DNA from: Ktedonobacteria bacterium brp13
Lineage (GTDB): Bacteria; Chloroflexota; Ktedonobacteria; Ktedonobacterales; Ktedonobacteraceae
Assembly (NCBI GenBank): GCA_015099395.1
Contig: AP024096.1
Location: 992,001 to 1,056,000, forward strand
Reading direction: 5' to 3'
Length of the DNA: 64,000 bases
Below, piece by piece: positions 43,352 to 52,267 of the stretch (the first letter of the stretch is position 1; each line of letters starts with the position of its first letter). Position numbers and translations under genes: made by a program. Below the pieces are notes generated by a model. That model did no database searches and was not told where the DNA came from. It was given only the letters and a program-made list of their open reading frames with translations.

Positions 43352-44776
43352 TTATTGACGCACAATCTTGATGATTTGTCCTAGTTTTGGTTTCTGTCCA
43401 TACATAAGAATACCGAAGCGGTAGATACGTCCAGCGATCCATATGCAGAGGAGCGTTGTTGCAGCTAATAGTATAATGCTGAGGCCAATCTCCCATGTTG
43501 GGGCTGCACCCGCGCCTACGCGGACCATCATCATTGTTGGTGTGAAGAAAGGGATCAGCGACATAACACTGAACCAGGTTGGAGCTTGTGGATTGGCAAG
43601 CAAGAGAGAACCACCAATGAAACTTGCTATATAGCCGACCATTAAAAGCATTGTGATAGGAGAGGTCGCGCTTTGTACTTCGTCGACGCGTTGAAGCAGG
43701 GCACCTACTGCTGCATAGATTGCGGCGTAGAGCAAGAAGCCCAATATGAAGTAGACCAGTAGGAGTACGAGCACCATGATAGTTGTCGCGTTAAGGGTTA
43801 AAGAAATGCTAAGCGCACTTACTCCCAATAGTTTACTTAATGGATTTTGTATGAGCATACCAAGTATGCCGACAATAACCTGGACAAACATCTGCAAGAG
43901 GCCAGCCGCGCCGATACCCAGGATCTTGCTCGTCATAAGCTGGAATGGGCTGGCGGCGTTGACCAGAATCTCCATGATACGCGTACCCTTCTCCTCGGCT
44001 ACGCCTGTCGCCACGCCTGTGCCGTACTGGATGATCGCCGTGAACAGGAGTAACATACCTGCGATGCCAATAATATAGCCAGTGAGGCGTTGTGCAATAT
44101 CATTTTTAGTACTCGCAGCCTGCGTACTCACGATTGTGAATGCAGGAGGAGTGAACAGACTTTGAGTTTGCGCAGCGCTGAGTCCTAGTTGTGAAGATTT
44201 GTCTAGTATGCTCAACTGGTTGACGACACCTTGAACCTGTGGAGGGGTGGTACTACTGCTGCTGGCGGATTGTGTATAGTAGGTCACGTGCAGATTTCTT
44301 GTAGCATCGCGGTCGACTACTAATAGAATATCCACATTGCCGCTCTTCACCTGTGCTTTAAGTCTATTGATATCCCCTGCCGACGCTATATGCACTGTGA
44401 AATGCGATGATGACGATGAGGTTCCATTGAGTGACCTGGTAAAATACTGGTTCAATGCTGTATTATCCAGGTTTGCTATCGATCCTGCGTTGTTGACCAG
44501 TGTCAAATTTGTCTGTGCTGATCCACTCCCTTTCGCAAAGAAAGCGATGATTGTTGGTATGCAGGTACCGATCAAGATGGCGAGAGAAATGATAATGAGC
44601 GTGATCTTGTAGCTGCGCTGTGTTATACGACTTTTAAATTCGCGGTTGGCTAATAGGCCTATCTTGCGTAGTGCGTGTTCACTACGTGCCCCATCGGCCT
44701 GAGCAACGGTTATAGTATTGTGTATTGTGTCCTGGTCCCCCGATGCCGACGAGGTGTCCAGCGTATTTTTTGACAT
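43352..44776 (-). CDS. ABC-2 type exporter permease, NatB-like
   Basis: 474 residues. A charged N-terminus, one span (~residues 58-80), a large outer domain (~85-235, Ser/Thr-rich), then five or six spans. 'GTGVATGVAEEKGTRIMEIL' with the Glu-Glu-Lys-Gly-Thr-Arg motif is the NatB/ABC-2 signature. ATG 44776 follows GAGAGG. The gene starts 63 nt after its ATPase partner. NatAB systems extrude sodium; others of this group export drugs or peptides, so the substrate is open. Confidence 0.92.
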   Translation of the reverse strand: MSKNTLDTSSASGDQDTIHNTITVAQADGARSEHALRKIGLLANREFKSRITQRSYKITLIIISLAILIGTCIPTIIAFFAKGSGSAQTNLTLVNNAGSIANLDNTALNQYFTRSLNGTSSSSSHFTVHIASAGDINRLKAQVKSGNVDILLVVDRDATRNLHVTYYTQSASSSSTTPPQVQGVVNQLSILDKSSQLGLSAAQTQSLFTPPAFTIVSTQAASTKNDIAQRLTGYIIGIAGMLLLFTAIIQYGTGVATGVAEEKGTRIMEILVNAASPFQLMTSKILGIGAAGLLQMFVQVIVGILGMLIQNPLSKLLGVSALSISLTLNATTIMVLVLLLVYFILGFLLYAAIYAAVGALLQRVDEVQSATSPITMLLMVGYIASFIGGSLLLANPQAPTWFSVMSLIPFFTPTMMMVRVGAGAAPTWEIGLSIILLAATTLLCIWIAGRIYRFGILMYGQKPKLGQIIKIVRQ

Positions 44777-44839
44777 TCTTTTTTCCTCTCAGAATGTTCT
44801 CTATGCGTATCTATTATGCGTTGCGTTCTTTTTATTGGG

Positions 44840-45778
44840 TTATTGGGCGGCGACTACCGATGGTTCATCGGGTTGTGCGATAGTGCCGACCGCTTCAATA
44901 AAGATGTCGGTCAGAGAGGGTTCAGTCAACTCAAAGAGGCTGATACTAGCATTATGTTGCAGTGCCTTTTCGATGATGATCGTAGGGTTGAAGCCCGACT
45001 GTATCTGTAGCTCGATATAATCCTGGCGGCGTTTCATAACACGCACATCTGCCAGTTCATTCAGCCATAGCGCCTCCGTATCGTTATCGAACTTGAGGCG
45101 TATAATATTGCGTCCTTGACTGCGTCGGACGTCCCTGACACTGCCCTGGATGACTGTCTGGCCCTTGTTGATGATGATAATATCTTCACACAGCTCTTCT
45201 GCCTGATCCAATTGATGGGTAGAGAAGATGATAGTTTTACCACGCCGACGCATCTCTAAAAATGCTTCTTTTAAGACATTGGCGTTAACAGGATCGAGTC
45301 CACTAAATGGCTCATCCATGATTAATATATCGGGGTTATGTAAGATAGTAGCTAGAAATTGAACTTTTTGTTGATTACCTTTTGAGAGATCGCTGATATT
45401 CTTCTTGCGATTGGCGACAATCTGAAAGCGTTCCAGCCACTCATTGATAGCCGCAGTGGCCTCTGCTTTCGTCAATCCATTGAGCTGACCGAGGAAGAGG
45501 AGTTGTTCATCGACAGTCATTTTAGGATAGAGACCGCGCTCTTCTGGCAGGTAACCAAGTTTGTTACGTGGAATGGTGCGGATCTCTTGTCCATTCCATG
45601 TAATGTGACCGCTATCGGGGCGAAAAATGTCGAGGATCATGCGCATGGTAGTCGTCTTGCCTGCACCATTAGCGCCCAGAAAGCCAAAGATGCTGCCGCC
45701 TTTCACTTCCATCGAAAGGTCTTTCACCGCCTGGAAGGTTCCAAACGACTTGTTGATATGTTCAACGACAAGTCCCAT
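44840..45778 (-). CDS. ABC exporter ATPase, NatA-like
   Basis: 312 residues with a full ATPase core: Walker A 'FLGANGAGKTTTMRMIL', Q-loop 'YLPEERGLYPKMTV', signature 'LSKGNQQKVQFLATIL', Walker B 'ILIMDEPFSGLDPVN' and switch His in 'IIFSTHQ'. The ~90-residue C-terminal extension is the dimerising or regulatory domain seen in NatA-type proteins. The ATG follows AAGGAG with 6 nt spacing. It is the first gene of the two-gene operon with the ABC-2 permease. Confidence 0.94.
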   Translation of the reverse strand: MGLVVEHINKSFGTFQAVKDLSMEVKGGSIFGFLGANGAGKTTTMRMILDIFRPDSGHITWNGQEIRTIPRNKLGYLPEERGLYPKMTVDEQLLFLGQLNGLTKAEATAAINEWLERFQIVANRKKNISDLSKGNQQKVQFLATILHNPDILIMDEPFSGLDPVNANVLKEAFLEMRRRGKTIIFSTHQLDQAEELCEDIIIINKGQTVIQGSVRDVRRSQGRNIIRLKFDNDTEALWLNELADVRVMKRRQDYIELQIQSGFNPTIIIEKALQHNASISLFELTEPSLTDIFIEAVGTIAQPDEPSVVAAQ

Positions 45779-45871
45779 TAGTGTCTCCTTATGTCTGCTT
45801 TTATGCTATGGAATCTTCTTTGTCTATGCTTACAATTTTTTAAGATCTGCATGTATCGATTATTATATAAC

Positions 45872-45891
45872 TATAAGTTATATAACTTATA
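45872..45891 (-). promoter_or_regulatory. 20-bp perfect AT palindrome, operator candidate
   Basis: Bases 45872-45881 are the exact reverse complement of 45882-45891 (TATAAGTTAT and its complement). It lies ~95 nt upstream of the NatA-type ATPase start. GntR/YtrA-type repressors of small ABC operons bind similar sites; no such regulator gene is nearby. Confidence 0.4.
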
Positions 45892-46043
45892 ACATATTGC
45901 AATCACATTGTCAAGACATATGACTATTAAAACTAAGAAAAATCCTGGAGTGCTGTATGGGCACCTATCCACGCGCCATGCATTCACTTGCGAACATATT
46001 CCCTATGGAGCGCAAGTGAAAAAATGGTAGGGATATAGCTGAT

Positions 46044-46088
46044 GGATAGCGTGAATGTCGCATACGAAACAACCCAGTCACGCTATCC
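46044..46088 (-). terminator. Stem-loop after peptidase E gene
   Basis: GGATAGCGTGA (46044-46054) pairs exactly with TCACGCTATCC (46078-46088), 23-nt loop, about 60 nt past the stop of the minus-strand peptidase gene. Confidence 0.5.
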
Positions 46089-46145
46089 GGATAATATGTG
46101 TATACTTTTTTGTTGCATACCAGGAGAACTAAACAATCTAAACAA

Positions 46146-46832
46146 TCAGAAGCTAACGACTGAGGATGGTGAGTATGTGCGCTTACCATGGGATGTGAAG
46201 ACATACACAGGTTCGTGTCCGATGACAATTGCCAGATCACCATCCACGAACAGGCCTGTCCGTTCGCTAATCGCGATCACCGGTTCGTGATGGTGATGGG
46301 TATAGCTGTAGATTTGAGCATCCTCCGTATGATGGTAATGGGGCCAGACCGAGTAACCGTGTAGCAGATTAAACCCGTCCATATTTGTTTGTTTGATATT
46401 GTTATCATCCAGATGGGAGGCCGTCCTGATACTTTTGCCCAGGATAATCGCGCCTGCACTGGCTCCATAGATAATGCCATCCTGTGAGAGGAAGCGACTC
46501 AAAAGCGATGCGAAATTGGAGTCCTGGATATCGTGCAGCAGTTTGAACGTGTTGCCGCCGCCAATATACGTGCCATTGAATGGTTGGAGATCGCTGTGTG
46601 ACTTACTGAATATACTATCCCACATTGTAATAGATTTAACCCCTAGTGGATGGAAAATACCCTGGAGCCTCTTGTATTCCAGACTATATCCGGTGCGGTT
46701 GAGCTGCTCTGCAATCGGAATATAGAGTAGATGACCGTTACGTATCAGGTGTGCGAACAGCAGATCAAGTAGATCGGAACCTTTATTCTGTCCGCTACCT
46801 AGTAGGAATAGTCGTGCCATAGTCTTCCTCAT
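46146..46832 (-). CDS. Peptidase E/cyanophycinase-like protein (family S51)
   Basis: 228 residues with the S51 fold: 'LFLLGSGQNKGSDLLDLLF' start, 'TYIGGGNTFKLLHDI', then 'IIYGASAGAIILGKSI' with the nucleophile Ser, and 'HYHHTEDAQIY' with nearby His residues. Peptidase E cuts Asp-X dipeptides; cyanophycinase cuts Asp-Arg polymer. The length matches peptidase E. A second ATG four codons in (46820) follows AGGAAG closely, so the start is uncertain by four residues. Monocistronic. Confidence 0.85.
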   Translation of the reverse strand: MRKTMARLFLLGSGQNKGSDLLDLLFAHLIRNGHLLYIPIAEQLNRTGYSLEYKRLQGIFHPLGVKSITMWDSIFSKSHSDLQPFNGTYIGGGNTFKLLHDIQDSNFASLLSRFLSQDGIIYGASAGAIILGKSIRTASHLDDNNIKQTNMDGFNLLHGYSVWPHYHHTEDAQIYSYTHHHHEPVIAISERTGLFVDGDLAIVIGHEPVYVFTSHGKRTYSPSSVVSF

Positions 46833-47102
46833 TTCTTGCTAAGGTAGAAAAATATGCTATTTGTTTCATTGTAACTACTCCATAAAGATGGAAGGTGCTA
46901 ATTCTTTTATGGTATTTATTGCCAATTGTTTACTTCCTGTTGCTATAACTATGTGAGAACATGAGGCGAGGAAAATGTGCGCATGCGGTACTATGTAATC
47001 TGGTTGAGCTCTATAAAGTGGTAGAATAGCAAGAAATATTTTAGCTGAAGAAATAGAAGTTCCACAAGGAGTGGATTGTGAAAAGAGAGGATCGATCAGG
47101 GA

Positions 47103-47744
47103 GTGATTACCGTACAGCAACCCGACCAGCCTACCGATGTTTCTATCACGGAAGCGTTGCCTACAGCCAGAATCTATTTAGTAGCAGGGCCAGCCGCCTC
47201 TGGTAAAACAACCTTTTCTACCAGACTTGCCGAAGAACGGGATGGTCTTGTCCTGTCGATGGACGACTATTACGTTGACGAAACGACGGTCGCGCTGGAA
47301 TATGATGAAGAATATGGTCTGGCACCCCAGTGGGAGAGCCCAGATGCCTACGATATTGAGCTATTGCAGCGCAATATAGGCGAACTTTTGCGCTATGGTA
47401 CAACAGAGTTGCCAGTATACAGCTTCGCGGAGAATCGTCGTGTGGGCTATCAGACCTGCACATTACAGCCTGAGCAGTCTATTATTATCGAGGGACTCTA
47501 CACTGTTCGCTATTGTCAGCTTTTTGAGAGCTATACCGATGCTATCGTAAAAGTTTTTATTATCGCCGATGAGGCGATCAGGCGTGCCCGTTCTGCTATC
47601 CGCGATGTACAAGAGCGAGGAAAGCCACTCGCTGAGCTTGCCAAACGGCTGCATTTTGTAGAGATTGGTGAGCGACGCTGGGTGCTCGAACAGGCTCCCC
47701 ATGCCGACTATATTATTGAGACAAATCAATACGATCCCCGCTAA
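47103..47744 (+). CDS. Uridine kinase-like P-loop phosphotransferase
   Basis: 213 residues from GTG 47103. Walker A 'LVAGPAASGKTTFSTRLAEE', 'LSMDDYYVDET' (catalytic Asp loop of uridine kinase/PRK), 'WESPDAYDIELLQRNI' and 'SIIIEGLYTVR' then 'ADEAIRRARSAIRDVQERGK' lid region. The family phosphorylates uridine, cytidine, pantothenate or ribulose-5-phosphate. The weak sequence match to canonical Udk and a shorter C-terminus leave the substrate open; a nucleoside is likeliest. Confidence 0.85.
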   Translation: MITVQQPDQPTDVSITEALPTARIYLVAGPAASGKTTFSTRLAEERDGLVLSMDDYYVDETTVALEYDEEYGLAPQWESPDAYDIELLQRNIGELLRYGTTELPVYSFAENRRVGYQTCTLQPEQSIIIEGLYTVRYCQLFESYTDAIVKVFIIADEAIRRARSAIRDVQERGKPLAELAKRLHFVEIGERRWVLEQAPHADYIIETNQYDPR

Positions 47745-47750
47745 AGCAAG

Positions 47751-47789
47751 GGAGGGCAGATGCCCACATGCTGAAGGCATTTGCTCTCC
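47751..47789 (+). terminator. Terminator after uridine-kinase-like gene
   Basis: GGAGGGCAGATGCC (47751-47764) pairs with GGCATTTGCTCTCC (47776-47789) through two G-U pairs, 11-nt loop. Confidence 0.75.
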
Positions 47790-48083
47790 TATCTTCAGAT
47801 CAGGTTTGCCATTCCGCATAAACATCCCTCGCCACCCCATAAACAAAGCATAAACACGGCATAAACCATCGTGTTCTCCAGTAGCCGATGGGAAGGAGAG
47901 ATTACAACTCAGCATCTACATTGGCGTAGAATGCTATAGCAGCTCTAAAGAAGCATAGATGCGCTTCAGCGTATAGGATCGATTGTTACTCGATATGGTG
48001 AGGTCTTTCAAAAGGAGGTTGGGGGAGTCAATGAGATATCAGTAAACGAAACGTCTCATTGACTCCAGCGACTGCAGCCACTC
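47790..48083 (-). other. Intergenic region, convergent 3' ends
   Basis: About 290 bases with only the terminator-like hairpin at 48024-48066. No gene seen; the overlapping minus-strand frame 47463-47915 is a shadow. Confidence 0.45.
48024..48066 (-). terminator. Terminator after membrane transporter gene
   Basis: Perfect 13-bp stem GGAGTCAATGAGA / TCTCATTGACTCC (48024-48036 with 48054-48066), 17-nt loop, 17 nt past the minus-strand stop. Confidence 0.8.
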
Positions 48084-48881
48084 TTAGCGTAAGAGGTCGC
48101 GTACTGTCAGGCCGAAGCGCTCAACGACCGGCCCCAACTGCGAAAGCAGGATTGAGCCCAGAATCGCGACGATAATCATATTTGTAACAGACCAGGTGAT
48201 CCAATTCGCGATAAACAGGTTTCCTGGCTGTTGACCTGTCACTACAAGAATCAGGTTGCCATACAGACCACCAATAATGTTGTTTGGTATTACAGCTACA
48301 CATAAGAAGAATATGAAGCCACGTACTGTAAAAACGTCCTTACCGATAGCACTGACCCCAAAGCGTGGTGCCAGCAGACGATACAGGAGCATTGGTATAC
48401 AGAGCTGGATGAAGTCCGCCGCTCCAAAGGGGATGGAGACCAGTATGGGCAGATGCGAGAGCAGACCTGCTCCAATGAAGTTGCCCAGATAGGCGATGAC
48501 GAAGGCCCAACCGCCAAACCAGAGCGCGAACGGGATACCAAAGCCAATAGCGATAAAGAGTGGACTCACACCCAGAGCTGGATTAGGGAGCCCTGCGATT
48601 ACTGCATAGGATAAGGCCGTATAGACTGCTGCCGCAACGGCGATGGTGACCAGTTGCGAAAGATTAGGCCAACCGGTAAAGCGTAAGCTATAACGGATCC
48701 TGGTGGAGATTGACGTCCCTGCAATATCTGCGGGTTCATCAAGGTCCGCAGGCTGGCTGGCAGATGCTGTAGGTGCCAGATAGACTGGTGTTTCGGTTGA
48801 CTCATCAGTTTGAGGTACTTCCTGATTGGCTTGCTCTTCTGTAAACTGGTGATCTAATGGATGTTCCATAAGTGCACTCAC
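48084..48881 (-). CDS. Polytopic membrane protein, ECF S-component-like
   Basis: 265 residues: a 75-residue acidic, disordered N-terminus, then about six membrane spans from residue ~78, with 'LGVSPLFIAIGFGIPFALWF' and 'PFGAADFIQLCIPMLLYRLL'. Size, hydrophobicity and the position of Gly/Pro residues resemble substrate-binding S components of energy-coupling-factor importers; this is a fold-level impression. It follows the amidohydrolase gene by 79 nt in the same direction, so it may import that enzyme's substrate, such as a pyrimidine, purine or thiamine fragment. GTG 48881 or ATG 48869 are the start choices. Confidence 0.65.
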   Translation of the reverse strand: MSALMEHPLDHQFTEEQANQEVPQTDESTETPVYLAPTASASQPADLDEPADIAGTSISTRIRYSLRFTGWPNLSQLVTIAVAAAVYTALSYAVIAGLPNPALGVSPLFIAIGFGIPFALWFGGWAFVIAYLGNFIGAGLLSHLPILVSIPFGAADFIQLCIPMLLYRLLAPRFGVSAIGKDVFTVRGFIFFLCVAVIPNNIIGGLYGNLILVVTGQQPGNLFIANWITWSVTNMIIVAILGSILLSQLGPVVERFGLTVRDLLR

Positions 48882-48960
48882 TTTCTATAATGAAATAAAT
48901 ACATTACTATGTGTAGCGAAAATAGACAATGCACATGCCCTCTCTGTGATAAATGAACTG

Positions 48961-50532
48961 CTAATGATTCTCATTCTTGAGCACAAGATGGCGCAATTGT
49001 GTAAGCTTGTCGATCATCTCGGTTGTGCTAGCGGTCATGGTGAGTCGTTGTGCTCGCTGGTGGGCAGCAAATTCTACATGTTCACGTATCTCCTGATGTA
49101 GTGATTGTTCGTCAACAGTGATAATTTTTCCATGTTCAATGACGACCTCTCCGTTGACGATGACGGTATCGACGGCGTTACCATGTTCACAATAGATAAG
49201 GTGCAGATAGGGATCGTGTAGCGGCAGAAAACTATTTTCCTCCAGACTGAGTAGCATGATATCGGCCAGTTGGCCTTCGGCAATGGTGCCTAACTCATGG
49301 GACTGCCCCAATGCGTTGGCCCCGCCCCGCGTTGCTGCTGAGAGAATCTCGGTTGGACGTGGCCAGTGCCAGTAGTCGATCTCTGGTTGGTTGTGTAGAA
49401 GTCCTGTGAGTTTGAGCACATCGAACATATTTTGCGAATCGTTGCTGGCCGAGCCATCGCTGCCTAGTGCGACTGCTACGCCGTGGCGTAGCGCTTCGTC
49501 GAGCGGGAAACGGCCACTGCCAAGGCGCAAGTTACTGATAGGATTGTGGACTACCGTGGTACCAGTCCGTGCCAGGATCGACAGGTCACCTTTGTCGAGC
49601 CAGATGGTATGGGCCAGTGATGTGCCGGGTCGCAAGATATGCATCTGTTCAAGGTAGCGAATCCCACTCTGACCGTAGTTCGCTTGAATGATCCTGGCCT
49701 GGAGCTCTGTCTCTACGGCATGCAGGTGCATGCCAGTGTGATAGCGTTCTGCTAGCTCTAAGCAATCTTCGAGTAGTTGGGGACTACACCAATGAATGCC
49801 ACTGGGGCCGACAAAGCAGCGTAGACGTCCATCGGCAGCGTGATCCCAGTCCACGATAAAATGTTCCAGAGATGCAAGCTGTTCTTGAATAGCCGGCCAT
49901 GTATTGAAGCGGTCGGTAAAAGGATGTGATGGAAATGTCAGACCACGCTTGCTGCCCTCCTCCAGTACAAGGTCCTGGTTTTCGATCGAAGGTGCAACAG
50001 TAGCCCGGATGCCAGCATCATAGTAGGCTTGCATCGTTGCATTCAGGTATGGTGACGCGACCCCAGCACCAGTCCATAGATGATCCAGCACAGCGGTCGT
50101 TCCTGTTTTTAGCATCTCTATTGCTCCTGACAGCGTACTGAGATAGACCAGGCGTGGTGACCATTCCAGAGCAGCAGCGAAGAGTGGGATGAGCCAGAGC
50201 TCTAATGGTAGCGAAGGCGACGTGGCTTTGAGCAGGTTTTCCAGAGAGTGCGTATGCGCGTTGATCAGTCCAGGTAGCGCCAATCGACCTTCTCCTGTAA
50301 TGACGCGTTTGACACGTAATGGATTAAATTGCAGCGAGCCGCTCTCCCCAACCGCAATGATACGTTGTTCATGCAGCAGAATATCCTGGTTCTGAACGAT
50401 GTCATGGGTGGTTCCAGGAGCGAGCAGGCTACAGCCACGTATCAAAGTATAGGTCGTTGTACCTATGTTTGTTGCATCTTCTAACGCTGCATTTCGTTCT
50501 GCATATGTTGAATACGTGGTAGTTGTGGTTTG
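48961..50532 (-). CDS. Amidohydrolase, cytosine/guanine/SAH-deaminase (TrzA/AtzB-like) family
   Basis: Start at ATG 50532, behind GGAAGGA (an earlier ATG at 50589 has no site), giving 523 residues. Metal motifs: 'LPGLINAHTHSLENLL' (HxH), 'HLHAVETELQA' (metal His), 'LAHTIWLDKGDL' and 'VALGSDGSASNDSQNMFDVL' (metal Asp). The family deaminates or dehalogenates purines, pyrimidines, triazines and SAH. The two-domain beta-sandwich/barrel layout and the tail 'ADIMLLSLEENSFLPLHDP...YLHLIYCEHG' region are intact. It is followed by the S-component-like membrane protein, suggesting uptake and hydrolysis of one nucleobase-like compound. Confidence 0.9.
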   Translation of the reverse strand, partial: QTTTTTYSTYAERNAALEDATNIGTTTYTLIRGCSLLAPGTTHDIVQNQDILLHEQRIIAVGESGSLQFNPLRVKRVITGEGRLALPGLINAHTHSLENLLKATSPSLPLELWLIPLFAAALEWSPRLVYLSTLSGAIEMLKTGTTAVLDHLWTGAGVASPYLNATMQAYYDAGIRATVAPSIENQDLVLEEGSKRGLTFPSHPFTDRFNTWPAIQEQLASLEHFIVDWDHAADGRLRCFVGPSGIHWCSPQLLEDCLELAERYHTGMHLHAVETELQARIIQANYGQSGIRYLEQMHILRPGTSLAHTIWLDKGDLSILARTGTTVVHNPISNLRLGSGRFPLDEALRHGVAVALGSDGSASNDSQNMFDVLKLTGLLHNQPEIDYWHWPRPTEILSAATRGGANALGQSHELGTIAEGQLADIMLLSLEENSFLPLHDPYLHLIYCEHGNAVDTVIVNGEVVIEHGKIITVDEQSLHQEIREHVEFAAHQRAQRLTMTASTTEMIDKLTQLRHLVLKNENH

Positions 50533-50631
50533 CATACAAAAAATCCTTCCACTGATCACGGGCATTCCGCTATGTACGTTGTCATTCATTGAGAGAGATA
50601 GAGTAAGGCTGCGTCTATTGTTACGCCATGG

Positions 50632-52167
50632 TTACGCCGGGCGTAGCTGTTCGGCACGTTCATAGCAATCATTCGCTTCACGATGTCTACCTAACGCGTC
50701 GAGGGCGGTCCCTCGATTGATCCAGGATGCTGGATCATGAGGGTTAATATTCATGGCTTGCTCATAGGCCATCAACGATTCTTTGTAGCGCTCCAGAGCG
50801 AAATAGGTATCACCGAGTGCCATCCAGACATTCTCTTTGTTCCAATCGACCTCTAGCGCGCGGTGATATGCCTGGAGAGCTCCATCGTATTGATGAAGAG
50901 TAAAGAGTTTGTCGCCGCGTTTCTCCCAGTCGTCAGGGGCGAGAGGCGATGCTGGCGTCATTGGTGTTGCTGGCATCACCGGAGTTAATGGGCCCCCATC
51001 CATGACTGGTAGTGGCGTAGAGGGATTATAAATATTCGGTTGGCTTTGCGACGAGCCACCACGACTGCGTGCTGTCTCGGGATAGACTGGTGAAGAGGGA
51101 AGCATTGGACGCGAGCCAGTAATATGGTTATTCGGATGTGTAATTGCTTGTCCAACTCCTCCTGTCGTATGCTGTGCGAGAGTTTGGATGTCTGCAACCA
51201 GCAGATCGATAGAAGGGTAACGCCGTTCGGGTTTCTGATGCGTTGCACGTTGCAGGACTGGCAAAAATAGTTCATAGGTCTGCTGTAGTAACAACTGGGC
51301 GAAGAGTTGTTGACAGAGCATCGCGAACATATACTGATCGCTCGCAGGATTAGCTGCATGCCAGTATGCACCTGCATTCCCCATTTGCAGACTGGCCTGG
51401 CTGGCGTTATACAGCTCCGGTGGTAGATATGGAGCTGTCGGCGGATGGAGGCGAGCCAGACCAAAGTCTGCGATCCAGGCTCGTTCCTGACTCGAGAAGA
51501 GCAAATTACCGGGCGTCAGGGCACCGTGTACGAGGCCGCGTTTGTGGGCCGCACTGAGTGCCGAGCCTGCCTGCTGGATGACTTTGGTAAGCAATAGTAA
51601 CAGGTTGCTGCCTCCATCTCTGAGCGCCTGCTGAGCTTCCGCGTGTTGATAATGCGCGATGAACTGATTCATGTTGCCTGGTATATATTGACAGAGGGTT
51701 AGCAGGTAACTGTCCTGTTGATTGGGCTGACTGTGAAACGTCCCCGAAGTTCCTGTGCTATTCATGCCCGGAGTCCAGTTCGTACAGCTGAAGACAGGGC
51801 TGATTGAAGGGTGGCGCAGAGCCGTAGCGACACGGACATCACGTCGTCCAGCCTCCCAGAGCGGTGTCGTCGTGTTGTCCGATGGAAATAGCTTGATTGT
51901 AACAGGCTGTCCAGAACGTTGATGCAGTGCCAGATACGCATACCCGCTTCTTCCCATGCCTAGCGTACGCTGCACCTGGTAAGCTCCGAGCACCATCCCA
52001 GTCGCTAATGCGCCACAAATGTGGCAGATAGTCTCACCTGGCTGTAGCGGGTGGGCGGGATGTCCAAGACAAAACGTGGTCGTACTACCCTGCGACCCGT
52101 GTGTGTTGTAATCCATGACCTTCTGCCTTTGCATAATCGCGGGAGAGCGCGAGTCTCTCCCATTCAT
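50632..52167 (-). CDS. Kinase-fold protein lacking catalytic Asp (pseudokinase) with zinc ribbon and TPRs
   Basis: 511 residues. Residues 33-51 are a zinc-ribbon-like 'CLGHP...CHICG'. The kinase domain (~60-320) has the glycine loop 'LGMGRSGYAYLA', Lys92 in 'VTIKLF' and Mg-binding 'IADFGLARL' (234-236), but the catalytic loop is 'LVHGALTPGNLLF': the HRD Asp is replaced (HGA, 214-216), and the helix-C Glu position is Asp. That predicts no or weak phosphotransfer. After a Pro/Ser/Thr linker come three TPR units (~410-511, 'DKLFTLHQYDGALQAYHRAL', 'LGDTYFALERYKESLMAYEQ'). It likely acts as a scaffold. The ATG at 52116 (residue 18) is a better-placed start. It is downstream of the sensor-like membrane protein. 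Confidence 0.86.
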   Translation of the reverse strand: MNGRDSRSPAIMQRQKVMDYNTHGSQGSTTTFCLGHPAHPLQPGETICHICGALATGMVLGAYQVQRTLGMGRSGYAYLALHQRSGQPVTIKLFPSDNTTTPLWEAGRRDVRVATALRHPSISPVFSCTNWTPGMNSTGTSGTFHSQPNQQDSYLLTLCQYIPGNMNQFIAHYQHAEAQQALRDGGSNLLLLLTKVIQQAGSALSAAHKRGLVHGALTPGNLLFSSQERAWIADFGLARLHPPTAPYLPPELYNASQASLQMGNAGAYWHAANPASDQYMFAMLCQQLFAQLLLQQTYELFLPVLQRATHQKPERRYPSIDLLVADIQTLAQHTTGGVGQAITHPNNHITGSRPMLPSSPVYPETARSRGGSSQSQPNIYNPSTPLPVMDGGPLTPVMPATPMTPASPLAPDDWEKRGDKLFTLHQYDGALQAYHRALEVDWNKENVWMALGDTYFALERYKESLMAYEQAMNINPHDPASWINRGTALDALGRHREANDCYERAEQLRPA

Positions 52168-52231
52168 TGCGGGAGTATGTTTATTTACTATCTCCCATAC
52201 ATTGTGGAAGGCTATGTTGGGCCTCCCATAT

Positions 52232-52255
52232 GCGTAGGGGAGAGTTCCCCTACGC
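52232..52255 (-). terminator. Hairpin between sensor-like gene and pseudokinase gene
   Basis: Perfect 10-bp stem GCGTAGGGGA / TCCCCTACGC, loop GAGT, 13 nt after the stop of the membrane protein gene. It may limit read-through into the pseudokinase gene. Confidence 0.65.
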
Positions 52256-52267
52256 GAGCGATGTCAT

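Larger units (their letters stand above)
45779..46145. other. Intergenic region with palindromes upstream of natA-like gene
   Basis: Contains the AT-palindrome at 45872-45891 and two hairpins: TTCACTTGCG/CGCAAGTGAA (45983-45992/46011-46020) and the one at 46044-46088. No gene seen. Confidence 0.5.

Noticed and set aside
47463..47915. 150-codon minus-strand frame over the 3' half of the uridine-kinase-like gene
   Set aside because: Antisense to a conserved gene and crosses its terminator; no ribosome binding site.
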